The position numbers and the translations under genes are program-made. A stretch of 64,000 nt of DNA, from NCBI RefSeq assembly GCF_030540835.1, contig NZ_JAUOEK010000131.1, positions 26,519-90,518 of the forward strand, given 5' to 3'. This document shows, one piece after another, positions 46,061-56,284 of this stretch (positions are counted from its first letter, which is position 1; each line of letters begins with the position of its first letter). Under the pieces are notes generated by a model. It searched no databases and had not been told where the DNA came from. It saw only the letters and a list, made by a program, of their open reading frames with translations. Source of the stretch: Flavivirga aquimarina (GTDB lineage: Bacteria; Bacteroidota; Bacteroidia; Flavobacteriales; Flavobacteriaceae).

Positions 46061-46613
46061 CTAAAAGCATTAATAATTACTTTTTTTAGTACATGACTAA
46101 AATATAACTCATTGATTACCAATAAAATAAATGTTAAAAAATCCAATCAAAGCATTGGTTTTCAGTATGTTATATAAATAATCCGATCTATTTAAAAATA
46201 GTGAATTAACTTCTGTTCTCAATGACCATTTCCAAGGAAAAATAAATTTAGCTTGAGTCTAATGTTTAGGCTATGATTTTGTTATGAGTATTGTTCCAAG
46301 GGGACTTACAAATTAGGAATCAGCCGTTTAAAAGTAATAATTTTTATTGAACATAATAAAAGCAATGAATTAAACATTAAAAACAAATGTAATGTACCAG
46401 GTGTTTGGAACGGGTTTATTTGGATTCCTGCCCCTGTCCACAGAAGGGTAGATTCAGGGGAATGATACAGTTATGGAGAAGCTCGATTGGTATATACCCC
46501 TAAAATGAAGGTGTTACCTCCTCAAGCATTCGTTCAAGATTATTAAGTTAAGAAATTTTCAAACACAGTACCTGTTATATACATACCTGTTTTCTTTGTA
46601 GAAAGTTGTCCAT
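46061..46613. other. Intergenic region with a possible decayed coding fragment
   Basis: A plus-strand frame at 46382-46546 reads NKCNVPGVWNGFIWIPAPV, continues to a single stop, then GEARLVYTPKMKVLPPQAF to a second stop. The composition is more protein-like and less AT-rich than the surroundings, so it may be a pseudogene piece of an unknown gene; I cannot name it. The rest of the region shows nothing recognisable. Confidence 0.3.
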
Positions 46614-47093
46614 TTATTTTTCAACTGGTAGGATAAGTGCGTCACCGGTCATTTTGATTGCGCCGATTTGAGTCTCACACTTTACAAACCAATTACCATC
46701 GGGCAATTGCTTTACCCCATTAACCCAGAACCTTTGAACCAAATTCTTCTCTTCCTTCACTAATTCTGGTAAACGAATATTAAAATTGGTGGGCCATATT
46801 TTAAATCTTTCATCACCCGGAGAATATTCAATGTTTTTGTAATAACAAAAATAAACATAGAGCAGCTTTTGACACTGAATCAATGGCGATAAAAAGATAA
46901 GATGGCTAGGACTGTTTATCATATCCGTGTAGTACTCTCGCGAAAACTCAACTTCAATATAGTTTTTAGCGCACCGGTATTCTTTAATAAATAATTTTTC
47001 ACGAACATTCTTCTCAGGCATAATATTGAATGACAAATCATTAACGCTATCGTCCTTAATGACTTTTTCAAACGTTTCAGGTATTTCTCTCAT
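46614..47093 (-). CDS. Unrecognised cytoplasmic protein
   Basis: The protein has 159 aa, no signal peptide and no membrane helix. It begins MREIPETFEKVI and ends GAIKMTGDALILPVEK. The pattern of a long central helix-like segment (HLIFLSPLIQCQKLLYVYF) followed by beta-strands with NWFVKCETQIGAIKM is compatible with a hot-dog fold, but I see no catalytic signature and will not assign one. It stands alone between a degenerate region and the CotH gene on the same strand. Confidence 0.55.
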   Translation of the reverse strand: MREIPETFEKVIKDDSVNDLSFNIMPEKNVREKLFIKEYRCAKNYIEVEFSREYYTDMINSPSHLIFLSPLIQCQKLLYVYFCYYKNIEYSPGDERFKIWPTNFNIRLPELVKEEKNLVQRFWVNGVKQLPDGNWFVKCETQIGAIKMTGDALILPVEK

Positions 47094-47258
47094 TATTTTG
47101 CCTTTTTATGTTAACCCTATTTTTATAAGGATTAATAATCGTTGTGATTTTTTTTAATTATTTACTCCCCACCCCAATATTACTTTAATCGTGTAAGCCT
47201 ATACATAGACCATTCTCTATTTTTCATGGACATTTTTTCTGATTAGATCTTTTTTAAC

Positions 47259-47292
47259 AAAAAAAAACCCAAATAGGTACTGCTACTTATTT
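47259..47292 (-). terminator. Intrinsic terminator after the CotH gene
   Basis: On the minus strand AAATAAGTA and TACCTATTT pair with one wobble around a 4-nt loop, and GGG plus a long T-run follow. It lies 33 bp after the stop codon. Confidence 0.65.
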
Positions 47293-47324
47293 AGATTCTT
47301 ATTGTACTAGTAAATTAAAATATA

Positions 47325-50300
47325 CTATTTTTTTATAATTTTTTTAGTTTGAATTTCTCCATCGGTACTTTCTATTTTTAAAATATACATGCCAGAAGGT
47401 AAACTGCTCGCATCTAACTGGCTGCTAGTGGTACTACTTACTAATTCTTTTCCTAATGTACTATAAAGTTTGGCGTGTTTTAATTCTACACCAGATGTTG
47501 TAATAATATTTAATATATTGGTTACAGGATTAGGGCTTACACTTACAGCATCACTAAACACCTTATTATTAACAGATAAATTGCAATTAGGAACAAAAGC
47601 AGAACCTGGAGACCCCTTAAAACATCCACTAAACCAAGCCGATGAATCACTAAGATCTTGCGTATATTGATCTAACTCTAATGTTCGTCCCGTATCATCT
47701 TCATTCAATGGCCAAGGGGCATCATCAGAATATTCAACTTCTACTACCAATTCATCATCGGCATTGTATAATCTAATGGCGTCATCGGAGCCCAGTCCAA
47801 AATCAAAATCTCCCACCATATTGGTGACAGATGGATAATTTTCAATAAACTGTTCTGTATATCTGGCTACAACTAAATAGCCATCTGGCTGGATTTCAAC
47901 TTGAGATTCAAAATCATAACGATGGTCATCATCTGAATCTAAAAAATACCAGCCATCTAAATTTATTGTACTTGACGTTCCATTATATATTTCAAACCAA
48001 TCTGTTGTCTCAAAATCGTCACCATCTTTATAGTTTATTTCAGTTATAGTCACCTCTGTGAATGGTTCTGAAGACATTTCAAATTCTGCTATAAAACTTA
48101 CTTCGGCAGATGCCCCTAAATCAACAGTGAAATCACTTTTGGTCTGGTCTGTAATCAAATCATTATCTTGCCATCTAACAAATTGATAACCAGGGTTTGG
48201 AATCGCCTCAATGGTAATTGGGACATCACTAAAATAATCACCATCCCAAGGATAGCTTTCTGGTGTTATAGTGCTAATCTTAATGGTTCCAGAACCGACA
48301 ACGTCCAGATTCACCTCAACATCATTATTTAAACTGTAATGATCTCTTAAGTGTTCACGAAGATAAGCTTCTCTGGTGCTAAGCTCATTATTAAAATCTT
48401 CATGATTAGATTGGAATTTAGATACATCTCCACCATTCCATCTGTCATAATAAGCTGGAATTTCTGGCCATGCTTCATCAAAAATCTCAGTTTCTATTTT
48501 ATCTAATTCCTCATAAGCATAACTTGTATTCATTAAATCGCACAGACGATTAATAAAATGATGTTTATAATCATCATTTTGCATCAACATGTACCAGTAA
48601 CCTGATGCATGCCACTGAGTTCCTAGGTTATTCATATATTCTATTTGGTCAAAGTCAGGACGGGTATCTAATCCATAAGGTGAATTAACGTTGGTTGGCA
48701 AAAATGACCATTCTAAATCTATTAAGGCAAATTGCCAACGCATATCTGAACCTACACATCTCCAGGCTTTCATATTATTATGTGGCCAATCTTTATTGGT
48801 CATCCAAGTTTGAGCTGCCATATAATCCGTGTAATTATCCAGATCGAGAAATTCTCCAACGTCTTCTAAATAAGTAGCACTTGAAGTATCCATTGCTAAA
48901 AACCTGTTATAATCCTCAAAAAATGGTTCTACAGAGCCTTCATTTGCCAAGACTGTTCTTGCTTGCTTAAAAGCACTGATTCCTACCAGATCCAATGAAT
49001 CTGTATCCATGTTATAATTACTCTCTAAATAATCGGCGTTTATTTTTTCTCGTCCCTCATACATACCATAATACTCACCATTAATAAATACAACAATAGG
49101 GCGGTATTCTGAGTAGAAATTATTCGTGCCTTCTCCCATGCCCCTTACCTGGGCAGCATCCTTGTAAAGTAAATCTAAATATCGATTACTGCCATTTCTC
49201 AGGTAAAGTGATGCATAATTATCGCGATTGGGGCGATTGGGGTGAAAACTATATTCTAAATCACCATCACCATAAATACCGTTTCCTGGTTCTATACGAA
49301 AAGACGTCTGAGGTTCATGTCTACTTCCACCGAAGCCTCCATCTACTTGAATGCCTGCTTTTTGCTGAAATGCCAGTGTTCCATCTGGCTCAAAGTACTC
49401 GATGTAGCAAGGCTTGTTCCATGATTCCCAGAAATTGGTAAAAATCCCGTCATCATCATCAAATAAGTTACTGTTATCGGTCGTTACAGATAAAACTGGA
49501 ACCGAAAAAGTTTCATTGATAATATAAGTATTCGTATTTACGGGACTGGGCAATTTATCTACAGTACTAAATGCTCTTGCATTGATAGTTGTTGAGTTTG
49601 TTAGTGTTATAGGTGTACCATTGTATAGTGGTGATGTCATAGTAGGTTCAGAACCATCTAATGTATATCTTACTTGGTCAACAGTACTTGATGTACTGGT
49701 AATGGATACGTTGAGTGTACTAGTATGGTATCCAGCAGGAATGCTAAACAAAGGCATTTCTTCGTACCCATCCAAATAAGCTGTGGCATTGTTGTTAGTA
49801 GTTCCGGGTGTTGCATCTTCAAAAAATGCCAGTCCATCTATGCCATCTTTTTCTCTTCCAACAGAGAAATTTAATGTTTGGATATCTACCGCCATAAAGT
49901 CAATCAATTCCTGAGAATCATTATATAAATAAACAATTTCTCCTTCGCTAGAAATCTTAAAATTAGTATGTAATTCTGTATCTCCATCAATACCGACCCA
50001 TACTGGAGACTCCGAAAAATAAGTATTATCACCATTAAAGGAAAATGAGAGATATGGGGAAAGACTTAAATCTGAGGATGTATCTGATATATTATGTACT
50101 TCAATAGAGAATACATTTTCGCCCTCTTGTAACGCAGAGGCAAATATATTGGGATCAATTACAAATCCCTCTGGGTTTTCTCCATTCAGCACAACTGCCT
50201 CATGAGTATCTGTGGCCGTACTGTTCCAAGTAGGCGTACCTGCTACATTGCTTCTACAAATTTCAATACCGTTAATATAAGCAACAAATCCATCATCATA

Positions 50301-50888
50301 ATCCACATGACATATTCCTGAAACTAATGCATTTAAATCGGTAACTATAAAGCGTTTTCTTATATAAGTAACTAAAGTTCCTGTAGGTAAAATTGTAGTA
50401 TCATCGTCATCACCATATCCAAACCCTGCCGAACCTGTACTCCAAGACGAAGCATCAAAGGCTAATGTATTCCAATTGGCTGGAACATTCGCATCTGGAA
50501 TAATATAGCTAAAAATATCTGATGGAAGTATAGCCGATTCCCATTTTGATCCATGCTCTATAGTTCTATCCTTCCCTGAAGCAAATATCAATACATGAGA
50601 TTTTGGTGCCATCTCTAAATCGGGAAAAACCCACTTGGTAACTTTAGAGTTATTATCTGTAATAGACCAATCTTTAATATTTACGGTATTTTCGCCTGAA
50701 TTGAATAATTCAATCCAATCTTCATTTTCATTGTCCTCATCAAATATTTGATCTAAATTTTTATTGGATGCTTCATTAATTAGTATTTGAGAATTTCCAA
50801 GAAAACCAAGTGATATAAAAAAAGCCAATGCACTGGTTTTAATTTTACTCAAATTAAAAAAACTGGTCAATTTAAGGTTAAATGTCAT
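47325..50888 (-). CDS. Secreted CotH-kinase/lamin-tail protein with T9SS sorting domain
   Basis: The protein has 1187 aa with a signal peptide (about 1-33). Order: a lamin-tail domain (about 35-115, ILINEASNKN..DWIELFN), a beta-sandwich region, a chitobiase-type C-terminal repeat (about 385-455, RYTLDGSEPT), a CotH-like kinase domain (about 465-800, VDGGFGGSRHEPQTSFRI..YLRNGSNR..GMYEGREKI), a second lamin-tail domain (about 935-1060, ITEINYKDGDDFETTDWFEI) and a T9SS type A sorting domain (from about 1110, VSVSPNPVTNIL to TKKIIKK). CotH domains resemble protein kinases that phosphorylate spore-coat proteins in Bacillus; in secreted Bacteroidota proteins the role is unknown. Probable export to the cell surface by T9SS. 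Confidence 0.9.
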   Translation of the reverse strand: MTFNLKLTSFFNLSKIKTSALAFFISLGFLGNSQILINEASNKNLDQIFDEDNENEDWIELFNSGENTVNIKDWSITDNNSKVTKWVFPDLEMAPKSHVLIFASGKDRTIEHGSKWESAILPSDIFSYIIPDANVPANWNTLAFDASSWSTGSAGFGYGDDDDTTILPTGTLVTYIRKRFIVTDLNALVSGICHVDYDDGFVAYINGIEICRSNVAGTPTWNSTATDTHEAVVLNGENPEGFVIDPNIFASALQEGENVFSIEVHNISDTSSDLSLSPYLSFSFNGDNTYFSESPVWVGIDGDTELHTNFKISSEGEIVYLYNDSQELIDFMAVDIQTLNFSVGREKDGIDGLAFFEDATPGTTNNNATAYLDGYEEMPLFSIPAGYHTSTLNVSITSTSSTVDQVRYTLDGSEPTMTSPLYNGTPITLTNSTTINARAFSTVDKLPSPVNTNTYIINETFSVPVLSVTTDNSNLFDDDDGIFTNFWESWNKPCYIEYFEPDGTLAFQQKAGIQVDGGFGGSRHEPQTSFRIEPGNGIYGDGDLEYSFHPNRPNRDNYASLYLRNGSNRYLDLLYKDAAQVRGMGEGTNNFYSEYRPIVVFINGEYYGMYEGREKINADYLESNYNMDTDSLDLVGISAFKQARTVLANEGSVEPFFEDYNRFLAMDTSSATYLEDVGEFLDLDNYTDYMAAQTWMTNKDWPHNNMKAWRCVGSDMRWQFALIDLEWSFLPTNVNSPYGLDTRPDFDQIEYMNNLGTQWHASGYWYMLMQNDDYKHHFINRLCDLMNTSYAYEELDKIETEIFDEAWPEIPAYYDRWNGGDVSKFQSNHEDFNNELSTREAYLREHLRDHYSLNNDVEVNLDVVGSGTIKISTITPESYPWDGDYFSDVPITIEAIPNPGYQFVRWQDNDLITDQTKSDFTVDLGASAEVSFIAEFEMSSEPFTEVTITEINYKDGDDFETTDWFEIYNGTSSTINLDGWYFLDSDDDHRYDFESQVEIQPDGYLVVARYTEQFIENYPSVTNMVGDFDFGLGSDDAIRLYNADDELVVEVEYSDDAPWPLNEDDTGRTLELDQYTQDLSDSSAWFSGCFKGSPGSAFVPNCNLSVNNKVFSDAVSVSPNPVTNILNIITTSGVELKHAKLYSTLGKELVSSTTSSQLDASSLPSGMYILKIESTDGEIQTKKIIKK

Positions 50889-51417
50889 ATGTGTTGTTTT
50901 AAGAAACTATTGAATGTAATAGCTTTAAATAGTTTTCGAGATTAATAATTAGTAGAAGTATCGTTTTTTACACAAAAAAAACTAAAAAAAGTGCTTAAAG
51001 CTCTCAAAATTGGGACGAGAAAAGGGTTAAGTGTTATTATGACATTAGAAACCTACAAATTTTAATAAAAAATTTCTTGAAACCAACTATCCTCGAGGAA
51101 TTCTTTTTGATTAAAATTGAAAAGGACTTAATACCATTTCCGACCTAAAATGACCCATTAAAATTTGCTCTTTTTCGCTTATACTTCAACATAAAATGTA
51201 GTCGTAACTAAGGCTATGATGACTGCATTTTCTTTTTTGCCTAAACAAAAAATAACTGCTTTTTATTTGAGTCGTTCTAAATCAGAACTGGTATAAGAAC
51301 TGCGTTTTTACCGATAATTTTCAAAAAAACCCAAACCGTGTTTTAGTTTGGGTTTTATAGAAAGCAAGCTTGTTTGTGTTATGAAACAAAAAAACAATTA
51401 AAATAACACTAAACAAG
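50889..51417. other. Intergenic region between the two T9SS cargo genes
   Basis: The 529 bp hold a terminator for the upstream BspA-like gene (51326-51356) and the promoter region of the CotH gene. No coding frame or named RNA is visible. Confidence 0.5.
51326..51356. terminator. Intrinsic terminator after the BspA-like gene
   Basis: AAAACCCAAAC and GTTTGGGTTTT form a perfect 11-bp stem around a 9-nt loop, with A-runs before and T-runs after, so it can act on both strands. It follows the gene stop by about 60 bp. Confidence 0.8.
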
Positions 51418-54400
51418 TCATTGCTTAACTATTTTTTTTATGGCTATTTGACCTTCTGTATTTTCTATTTTTAAAATATACAATCCGGAAGGTAAGTTGT
51501 TAGTATCTATATTGGTACTCGTAGTGCTTAATACTTGTTTACCTATTATAGAATAAACTGATGCGCTTTTTAACTCAAAACCAGCAGGACCATTAATAGT
51601 TAATAAACTCGTTACCGGATTAGGGCTTACATTTATAGTGCTGCTAAACACCTCATTATTAATAGATAGTGCTGGACATTCTGTAACTTCTGTTCCATTA
51701 ATGGTCCAACCTTTTGCAACAAGGTTACTTACGGCAGTTGCCGCTGAATCATCATAATCACCAACGTTGAGAATAAAGTTGGTTCCAGTTCCAAATGCTG
51801 TATTTCCATTATTTCCCCACCCTATAAGCGTGTTGGTATAGTTGCTACAATCCATGCTTGTATCTGTAAACATGCCATTTATATTCTTCACGCTGTCCAA
51901 TCTCCAAAATCTCAGGTTTTGGTTGAAAGTATCGGCTCCTCTAAACATGTTATCTACATATTCCACTTTGTCCACAATCCACCCACTAATATCTTGGTTG
52001 AAAGCATCGGCTCTATAGAACATATGGCCCATATTAGTTACCTCGCTCACATTCCAACCGCTAAGGTCGCCGTTAAAAGCACTGGCACCATTGAAAAGAG
52101 AGTACATAGCTTCCACATTGCTCACATTCCAACCGCTAAGGTCTGCGTTCTCCATAGTCAAAGAAGTGGCACCAGCGAACATGTAATACATATTAATCAC
52201 ATCATCCAAAATCGGGCTATCTGTAGCCGTTACGTTCAGGTTGGTGCAGCCATAGAAAGCATTAGCCATACTTTTCCATTGTATACTACCCCACTGCTTT
52301 ACTGCTGTTATCTTGTCCTTGTCCCCTCCATTGCTAAAAACAATAGTTGGGAAATCTCCACCAATTCTTACATCATAACTGCCACCAGTATTGTATGTAT
52401 GGTTGGCTGCTATATCCGTATCCGTATAAAATTCTACTGCTGACCCGTCACCCCAATCTACAACATATTCGTAATGGTAAGCAGTGTTGATAGGTATGGT
52501 AATATCTAAACCTGTTTGGTCATTAACAGTCCAAGTGGTAATAAAATATTCAGATTCATCAATATCAGCACTACTACAAACATTTTCATTTGTTTTATCA
52601 ATCGTCCATGACTTATCATTTATAAGTTCCCTTATTGCATCATCATCAAAATAGTCAAGTACAGTGATATCAAGACCAGATGGGGTATTCGCATTATTTG
52701 CCCAACCAGCAAGAGTAAGGCTAGTGTTAGTACAACTTATAGGAGCCAAATCTGATAGAGCGTTAGAATCCTCTCTTCCGAATATATCACCAGATCGAGA
52801 AACATCCATACTACTAAAGTCCCAACTGCTAATATTTGCATCGAAATTAGAGTTCTCAAACATTAGTGAAAATGCTTCCACATTACTCACGTCCCAACTA
52901 TTAAAATCGGTATTTTGCCCAGTAACTCCGCTACTGCGAAACGCACCCCACATATATTCTACAGCGTTCAAATTAGGGGTGTCGCTAGCAACTACGTCTA
53001 AATTCGCGCACCCTGCAAAGGCATTTGCCATATTTTCCCATTCTATAAAGCCCCACTGCTCTACGGTACGTATTTTTTTTGGATTGTCTGCTGCTAAATC
53101 TTGGTCGTCAAAATAAATGGCTGGAAAATCGCCACTAATGGTAACGGTATAGGTGCCTGCACTCTGATAATCATGGGTGGCGGAGCCAACGCCATCGTCG
53201 TCATCTTCAGTGGTGATGTTTCCATCTCCCCAATCTACGGTATAGTTGTAAGTATAATTACCATAAAAGGCATTATCATTAATAGGTATGGTAATCTTTA
53301 AACCATCATCTCCATCATCAACCACCTCCCAAGTGGTAATGAAAGAGCCTTGTGGCAAGGCACTACTATAATCTTCTTCAGCTACAAAATTAGAAGTATC
53401 ACCGGTTAAGCCAAATTTTACTAATTCACCGTTATGTCCATTCCCTGACGCATCCACTACCTCGGTTATTCCTGTGTTATCACCACTTCCAATACCTTCG
53501 TCAAAACGATAGTAAGCCAATAAGTTACCAAAGTTGTTTTCGCTACCATCTAATTTTGAGATCATCTGCCCTTGAATCTCACTTTGAGTTTTTGCATAGT
53601 CCCAAACTCTTAACTCATCCATAGTACCTGCAAATACATGCTGATAAGCACCAGCACCTTTATATTTCCATGCACCTATGGTAAAGTAATCGGTATCAAA
53701 ATTGCTAGTATCTAAACCCTTTCCGCTATATGTTTCAGCTCCATCAACATATAAAAATATATTATGTTCGGACGAATTATCACCAGGATATGCTTTTCTA
53801 ACAAAGGCAACATGATGCCATGTATCATCATTTATGTTCACAGGAGAAGTATGAGTTCTATAGACATTGTTTTCATTCCATTCTGCGTAGTAAAGTTTTT
53901 GATTATTAATACTAAACTCATACGAATTACCATCCGTAGTATCCCCACCACTCGAACCTACTATAGAATATATGTTATCGGCTAAATCAGGTTCTGTTAT
54001 ATTTATTTTTACCCATACTTCTAAGGTAAACTCATCATTATTTCCTTTAGGTAAAGAAAAATAGTCTCCTATTATATATGAGCGGTCGTCATATTCTTCT
54101 GCGTCTCCATTAAAATGTAAAGCGGTGTTTGATATTGTAGTAATGGATTTGAACCCTGTCCAGTCTGCACTTTCATATGTAGTTATGGTGCCAATAGGAA
54201 CGGTTAGATCTATATCCCCACGATTAGTAAAAGGATCATTAATATTAGCATTATCGCCAAAAGTTGGCGGGGTTGTAGCCAATACCGTTACACTGGTCAA
54301 ATCATTATCCTCAAAAGCACCTTCTCCAATACTGGTCACACTATTAGGAATGGCCACATTGGTCAAATTATTACCAGCAAAAGTAAAACGCCCAATACCG

Positions 54401-54873
54401 GTCACTTTGTTAGGAATCGCTACACTGGTCAAACTATTTTCAGCAAAAGCATAACTCCCAATAATACTGGTCACATTTTTAGGAATCCTTACACTGGTCA
54501 AATCGTTATTACGAAAAGCACCAAATTCAATAGTGGTAACACTCTCAGGAATCTCTACACTGGTCAATTGGTTATTCCCAAAGGCATTAATCCCAATACT
54601 GGTAACGCTGTTGGGAATCGTTAGACTAGTTAGCTCTTCATTAAAAAAGGCATCAGTCCCAATACTGGTCACGGTATAGGTATTGCCACTATTAGTGACT
54701 GTATTGGGTATTTCTACAGCTGTATCATTTCTTGTATAGCCCGTGGCCGATACCTCACTACCGGATATGGTGTACTCTATTCCGTTTGTGGTAAAATCTT
54801 GGCCATAGGTGGCCATACATACTAAGGTTAAGAGAAGTATGCATAATTTCTTTAAATAGCTTTTTTGTTTCAT
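51418..54873 (-). CDS. Secreted BspA-like LRR/LamG/DUF285 protein with T9SS sorting domain
   Basis: The protein has 1151 aa with a signal peptide (cleavage near ATYGQ). Order: about six LRR_5/BspA repeats (60-215; units like LTSVAIPNKVTGIGRFTFAG), a LamG/concanavalin-like domain (about 255-480, LHFNGD..FTLEVWVKI), two long blocks each with a PKD-like YTVDWGDG part and BspA-type DUF285 repeats (about 500-760 and 770-1060, FNGDLSGWNVSEVTNMGHMF), and a T9SS type A sorting domain (INVSPNPVTSLL to IKKIVKQ). BspA-like repeats mediate adhesion in some Bacteroidota and protists. The sorting tail is very close to that of the CotH protein. Probable surface adhesin. Confidence 0.9.
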   Translation of the reverse strand: MKQKSYLKKLCILLLTLVCMATYGQDFTTNGIEYTISGSEVSATGYTRNDTAVEIPNTVTNSGNTYTVTSIGTDAFFNEELTSLTIPNSVTSIGINAFGNNQLTSVEIPESVTTIEFGAFRNNDLTSVRIPKNVTSIIGSYAFAENSLTSVAIPNKVTGIGRFTFAGNNLTNVAIPNSVTSIGEGAFEDNDLTSVTVLATTPPTFGDNANINDPFTNRGDIDLTVPIGTITTYESADWTGFKSITTISNTALHFNGDAEEYDDRSYIIGDYFSLPKGNNDEFTLEVWVKINITEPDLADNIYSIVGSSGGDTTDGNSYEFSINNQKLYYAEWNENNVYRTHTSPVNINDDTWHHVAFVRKAYPGDNSSEHNIFLYVDGAETYSGKGLDTSNFDTDYFTIGAWKYKGAGAYQHVFAGTMDELRVWDYAKTQSEIQGQMISKLDGSENNFGNLLAYYRFDEGIGSGDNTGITEVVDASGNGHNGELVKFGLTGDTSNFVAEEDYSSALPQGSFITTWEVVDDGDDGLKITIPINDNAFYGNYTYNYTVDWGDGNITTEDDDDGVGSATHDYQSAGTYTVTISGDFPAIYFDDQDLAADNPKKIRTVEQWGFIEWENMANAFAGCANLDVVASDTPNLNAVEYMWGAFRSSGVTGQNTDFNSWDVSNVEAFSLMFENSNFDANISSWDFSSMDVSRSGDIFGREDSNALSDLAPISCTNTSLTLAGWANNANTPSGLDITVLDYFDDDAIRELINDKSWTIDKTNENVCSSADIDESEYFITTWTVNDQTGLDITIPINTAYHYEYVVDWGDGSAVEFYTDTDIAANHTYNTGGSYDVRIGGDFPTIVFSNGGDKDKITAVKQWGSIQWKSMANAFYGCTNLNVTATDSPILDDVINMYYMFAGATSLTMENADLSGWNVSNVEAMYSLFNGASAFNGDLSGWNVSEVTNMGHMFYRADAFNQDISGWIVDKVEYVDNMFRGADTFNQNLRFWRLDSVKNINGMFTDTSMDCSNYTNTLIGWGNNGNTAFGTGTNFILNVGDYDDSAATAVSNLVAKGWTINGTEVTECPALSINNEVFSSTINVSPNPVTSLLTINGPAGFELKSASVYSIIGKQVLSTTSTNIDTNNLPSGLYILKIENTEGQIAIKKIVKQ

Positions 54874-55525
54874 AAATTTAAAGTGTTTTTATTAAAGTTT
54901 AAAATTATTAATCAACAAATAATTATAATAATAGATACTACTTCAAAAAAAAGTGCTGAATAAAGCTTAACTAGGGAGGAACTATATGTTTTTTGGGATT
55001 TTGTGAAATCTGGTTTTTAATCTCATGTTATTATTTACCAATGGATAGTTTTTAATCATCTCCTTTAGATATAATATAGAGATGATTGTTTTTTCGTTTT
55101 TACCTAAATTTTGAAGAATTAAGGTTGAAGAATTAAAACTTAATTTTAACTATTCTGTCTAAACCATAAAATAAAAAGTGTTGACATGTACTAAAACTGG
55201 GATAAAAGAGTGTAGTGTTGGGATGTGGAAAAACTAAAAAAGAAAATTTAGAGCGTGTCTTTAACCGATTTCCAATAGCATATACTTTTGGGCGTTTTTT
55301 TGCTTTTCCGTTGGTATAAGTTCCTGACCTATTGAAGAATAATGAGATACGTTTTTAGGAATTTATATTATGTTCTATCTTTTGTTTGGAAAATTAAAAA
55401 AGTTATATTTTACTAGTTAAACTTAATAACTGAATAGATAACTTATTTGATAAAAAATTTTGCTTTAATTTACCTTTTATTGAGGTTATGTAAATACGAA
55501 TAGTAGAACTACAAAGCAAGAGAAA
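54874..55525. other. Intergenic region (652 bp) upstream of the BspA-like gene
   Basis: It is flanked by the BspA-like start and the sigma factor stop, both on the minus strand, so it holds the BspA-like promoter and the sigma gene's 3' end. A short direct repeat (GAAGAATTAA twice, near 55115-55137) is the only structure I see; no terminator or coding frame. Confidence 0.45.
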
Positions 55526-56203
55526 TTAAAAGGGCAAACCTTGCTTAAGGGTAGAAAACGAAGTAGCTTTAGCTTCTCTAAAGCTTTTGATAAAAGCGGA
55601 GGAAATAAAAATTAAAAATAAATCTTCATCTTTAAACGCTTCACGTATTTTTTTAAAAGCAGTATAAATATGTGATTCTACAGTTTTTACAGATACATCT
55701 AATTGTTCCGCAATTTCTTTATATTTAAGTCCTTCAAATTTATTCATTTGTAAAATCTCCTTACATCGCTCAGGTAGAGATTCAACAATGGTTTTTAATT
55801 TTGAAATGCGTTGATCTATTATTTCAGTATCATCATTAATTCTAGAGTTTAAAGCTCGTTCTTTAAGTTCATCAAAAAAGGCATCTCTATGTTTTTGTTT
55901 TCTGTAAGAGTCAATATAAGTGTTATGGGTAATTCTGTATAAATAACTTTTAATTTGTTTTTCTGTATTTATTTTTCGTCTATTAGTCCATAATATTATA
56001 AACGTTTGTTGTACAATATCTTCTGCCTCTTGCAAATCGCCAGTGAAAGTCACAGCATAATCTAAAAGCATTTTATAATAGCGTTCAAACAATGTTCTAA
56101 ATGCTTCTTTGTTGTCTTTTTTAATATTTTTAGCTAATGTAGAATCCTCTAAAAAAATCTTCAAAATATTATGATTATTTTTTAATAAAAAGCTAAGGAA
56201 CAC
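55526..56203 (-). CDS. ECF RNA polymerase sigma factor (Bacteroidota FecI-like)
   Basis: The protein has 225 aa. Region 2 spans about residues 33-105 (EAFRTLFERYYKML, AEDIVQQTFIILW, SYLYRITHNTYIDSYRK) and region 4 about 130-190 (LPERCKEILQMNKFEGLKYKEIAEQL, VSVKTVESHIYTAFKKI). A C-terminal extension of about 30 residues follows. Partner of the FecR anti-sigma gene, which is divergent here with an 81-bp gap; usually both lie on one strand. It should drive the SusC/SusD operon. Confidence 0.93.
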   Translation of the reverse strand: MFLSFLLKNNHNILKIFLEDSTLAKNIKKDNKEAFRTLFERYYKMLLDYAVTFTGDLQEAEDIVQQTFIILWTNRRKINTEKQIKSYLYRITHNTYIDSYRKQKHRDAFFDELKERALNSRINDDTEIIDQRISKLKTIVESLPERCKEILQMNKFEGLKYKEIAEQLDVSVKTVESHIYTAFKKIREAFKDEDLFLIFISSAFIKSFREAKATSFSTLKQGLPF

Positions 56204-56284
56204 AAAAATAATTAAATTTCGGCTAAGGGGATAGCAATAAATTAACGTAATAGCATTATAAAATCGAAAGAAACAGCCGATCTC

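Noticed and set aside
45826..46146. Minus-strand frame of 106 codons opposite the end of the GT-C gene
   Set aside because: It overlaps a real gene along most of its length and has the composition of a reversed hydrophobic gene.
51000..51045. Weak similarity of the regions upstream of the two T9SS genes (about 51000-51045 and 55185-55225, both with AAAA-T/C-TGGGA)
   Set aside because: The match is short, gapped and at different distances from the start codons; not enough to call a shared promoter.
51130..51310. Similar short strings (TGGTATAAG and neighbours) at about 51290, 55315 and 62505, as if parts of a dispersed repeat
   Set aside because: Only about nine to twelve bases are shared; no longer alignment or terminal repeats could be found by eye.
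54960..55010. GGGAGGA followed by a short plus-strand ORF (M-F-F-G-I-L), resembling the SD plus mini-ORF of the peptide leaders
   Set aside because: It stands alone, on the strand opposite to the flanking gene, with no repeat or conservation; it shows that such strings can arise by chance.
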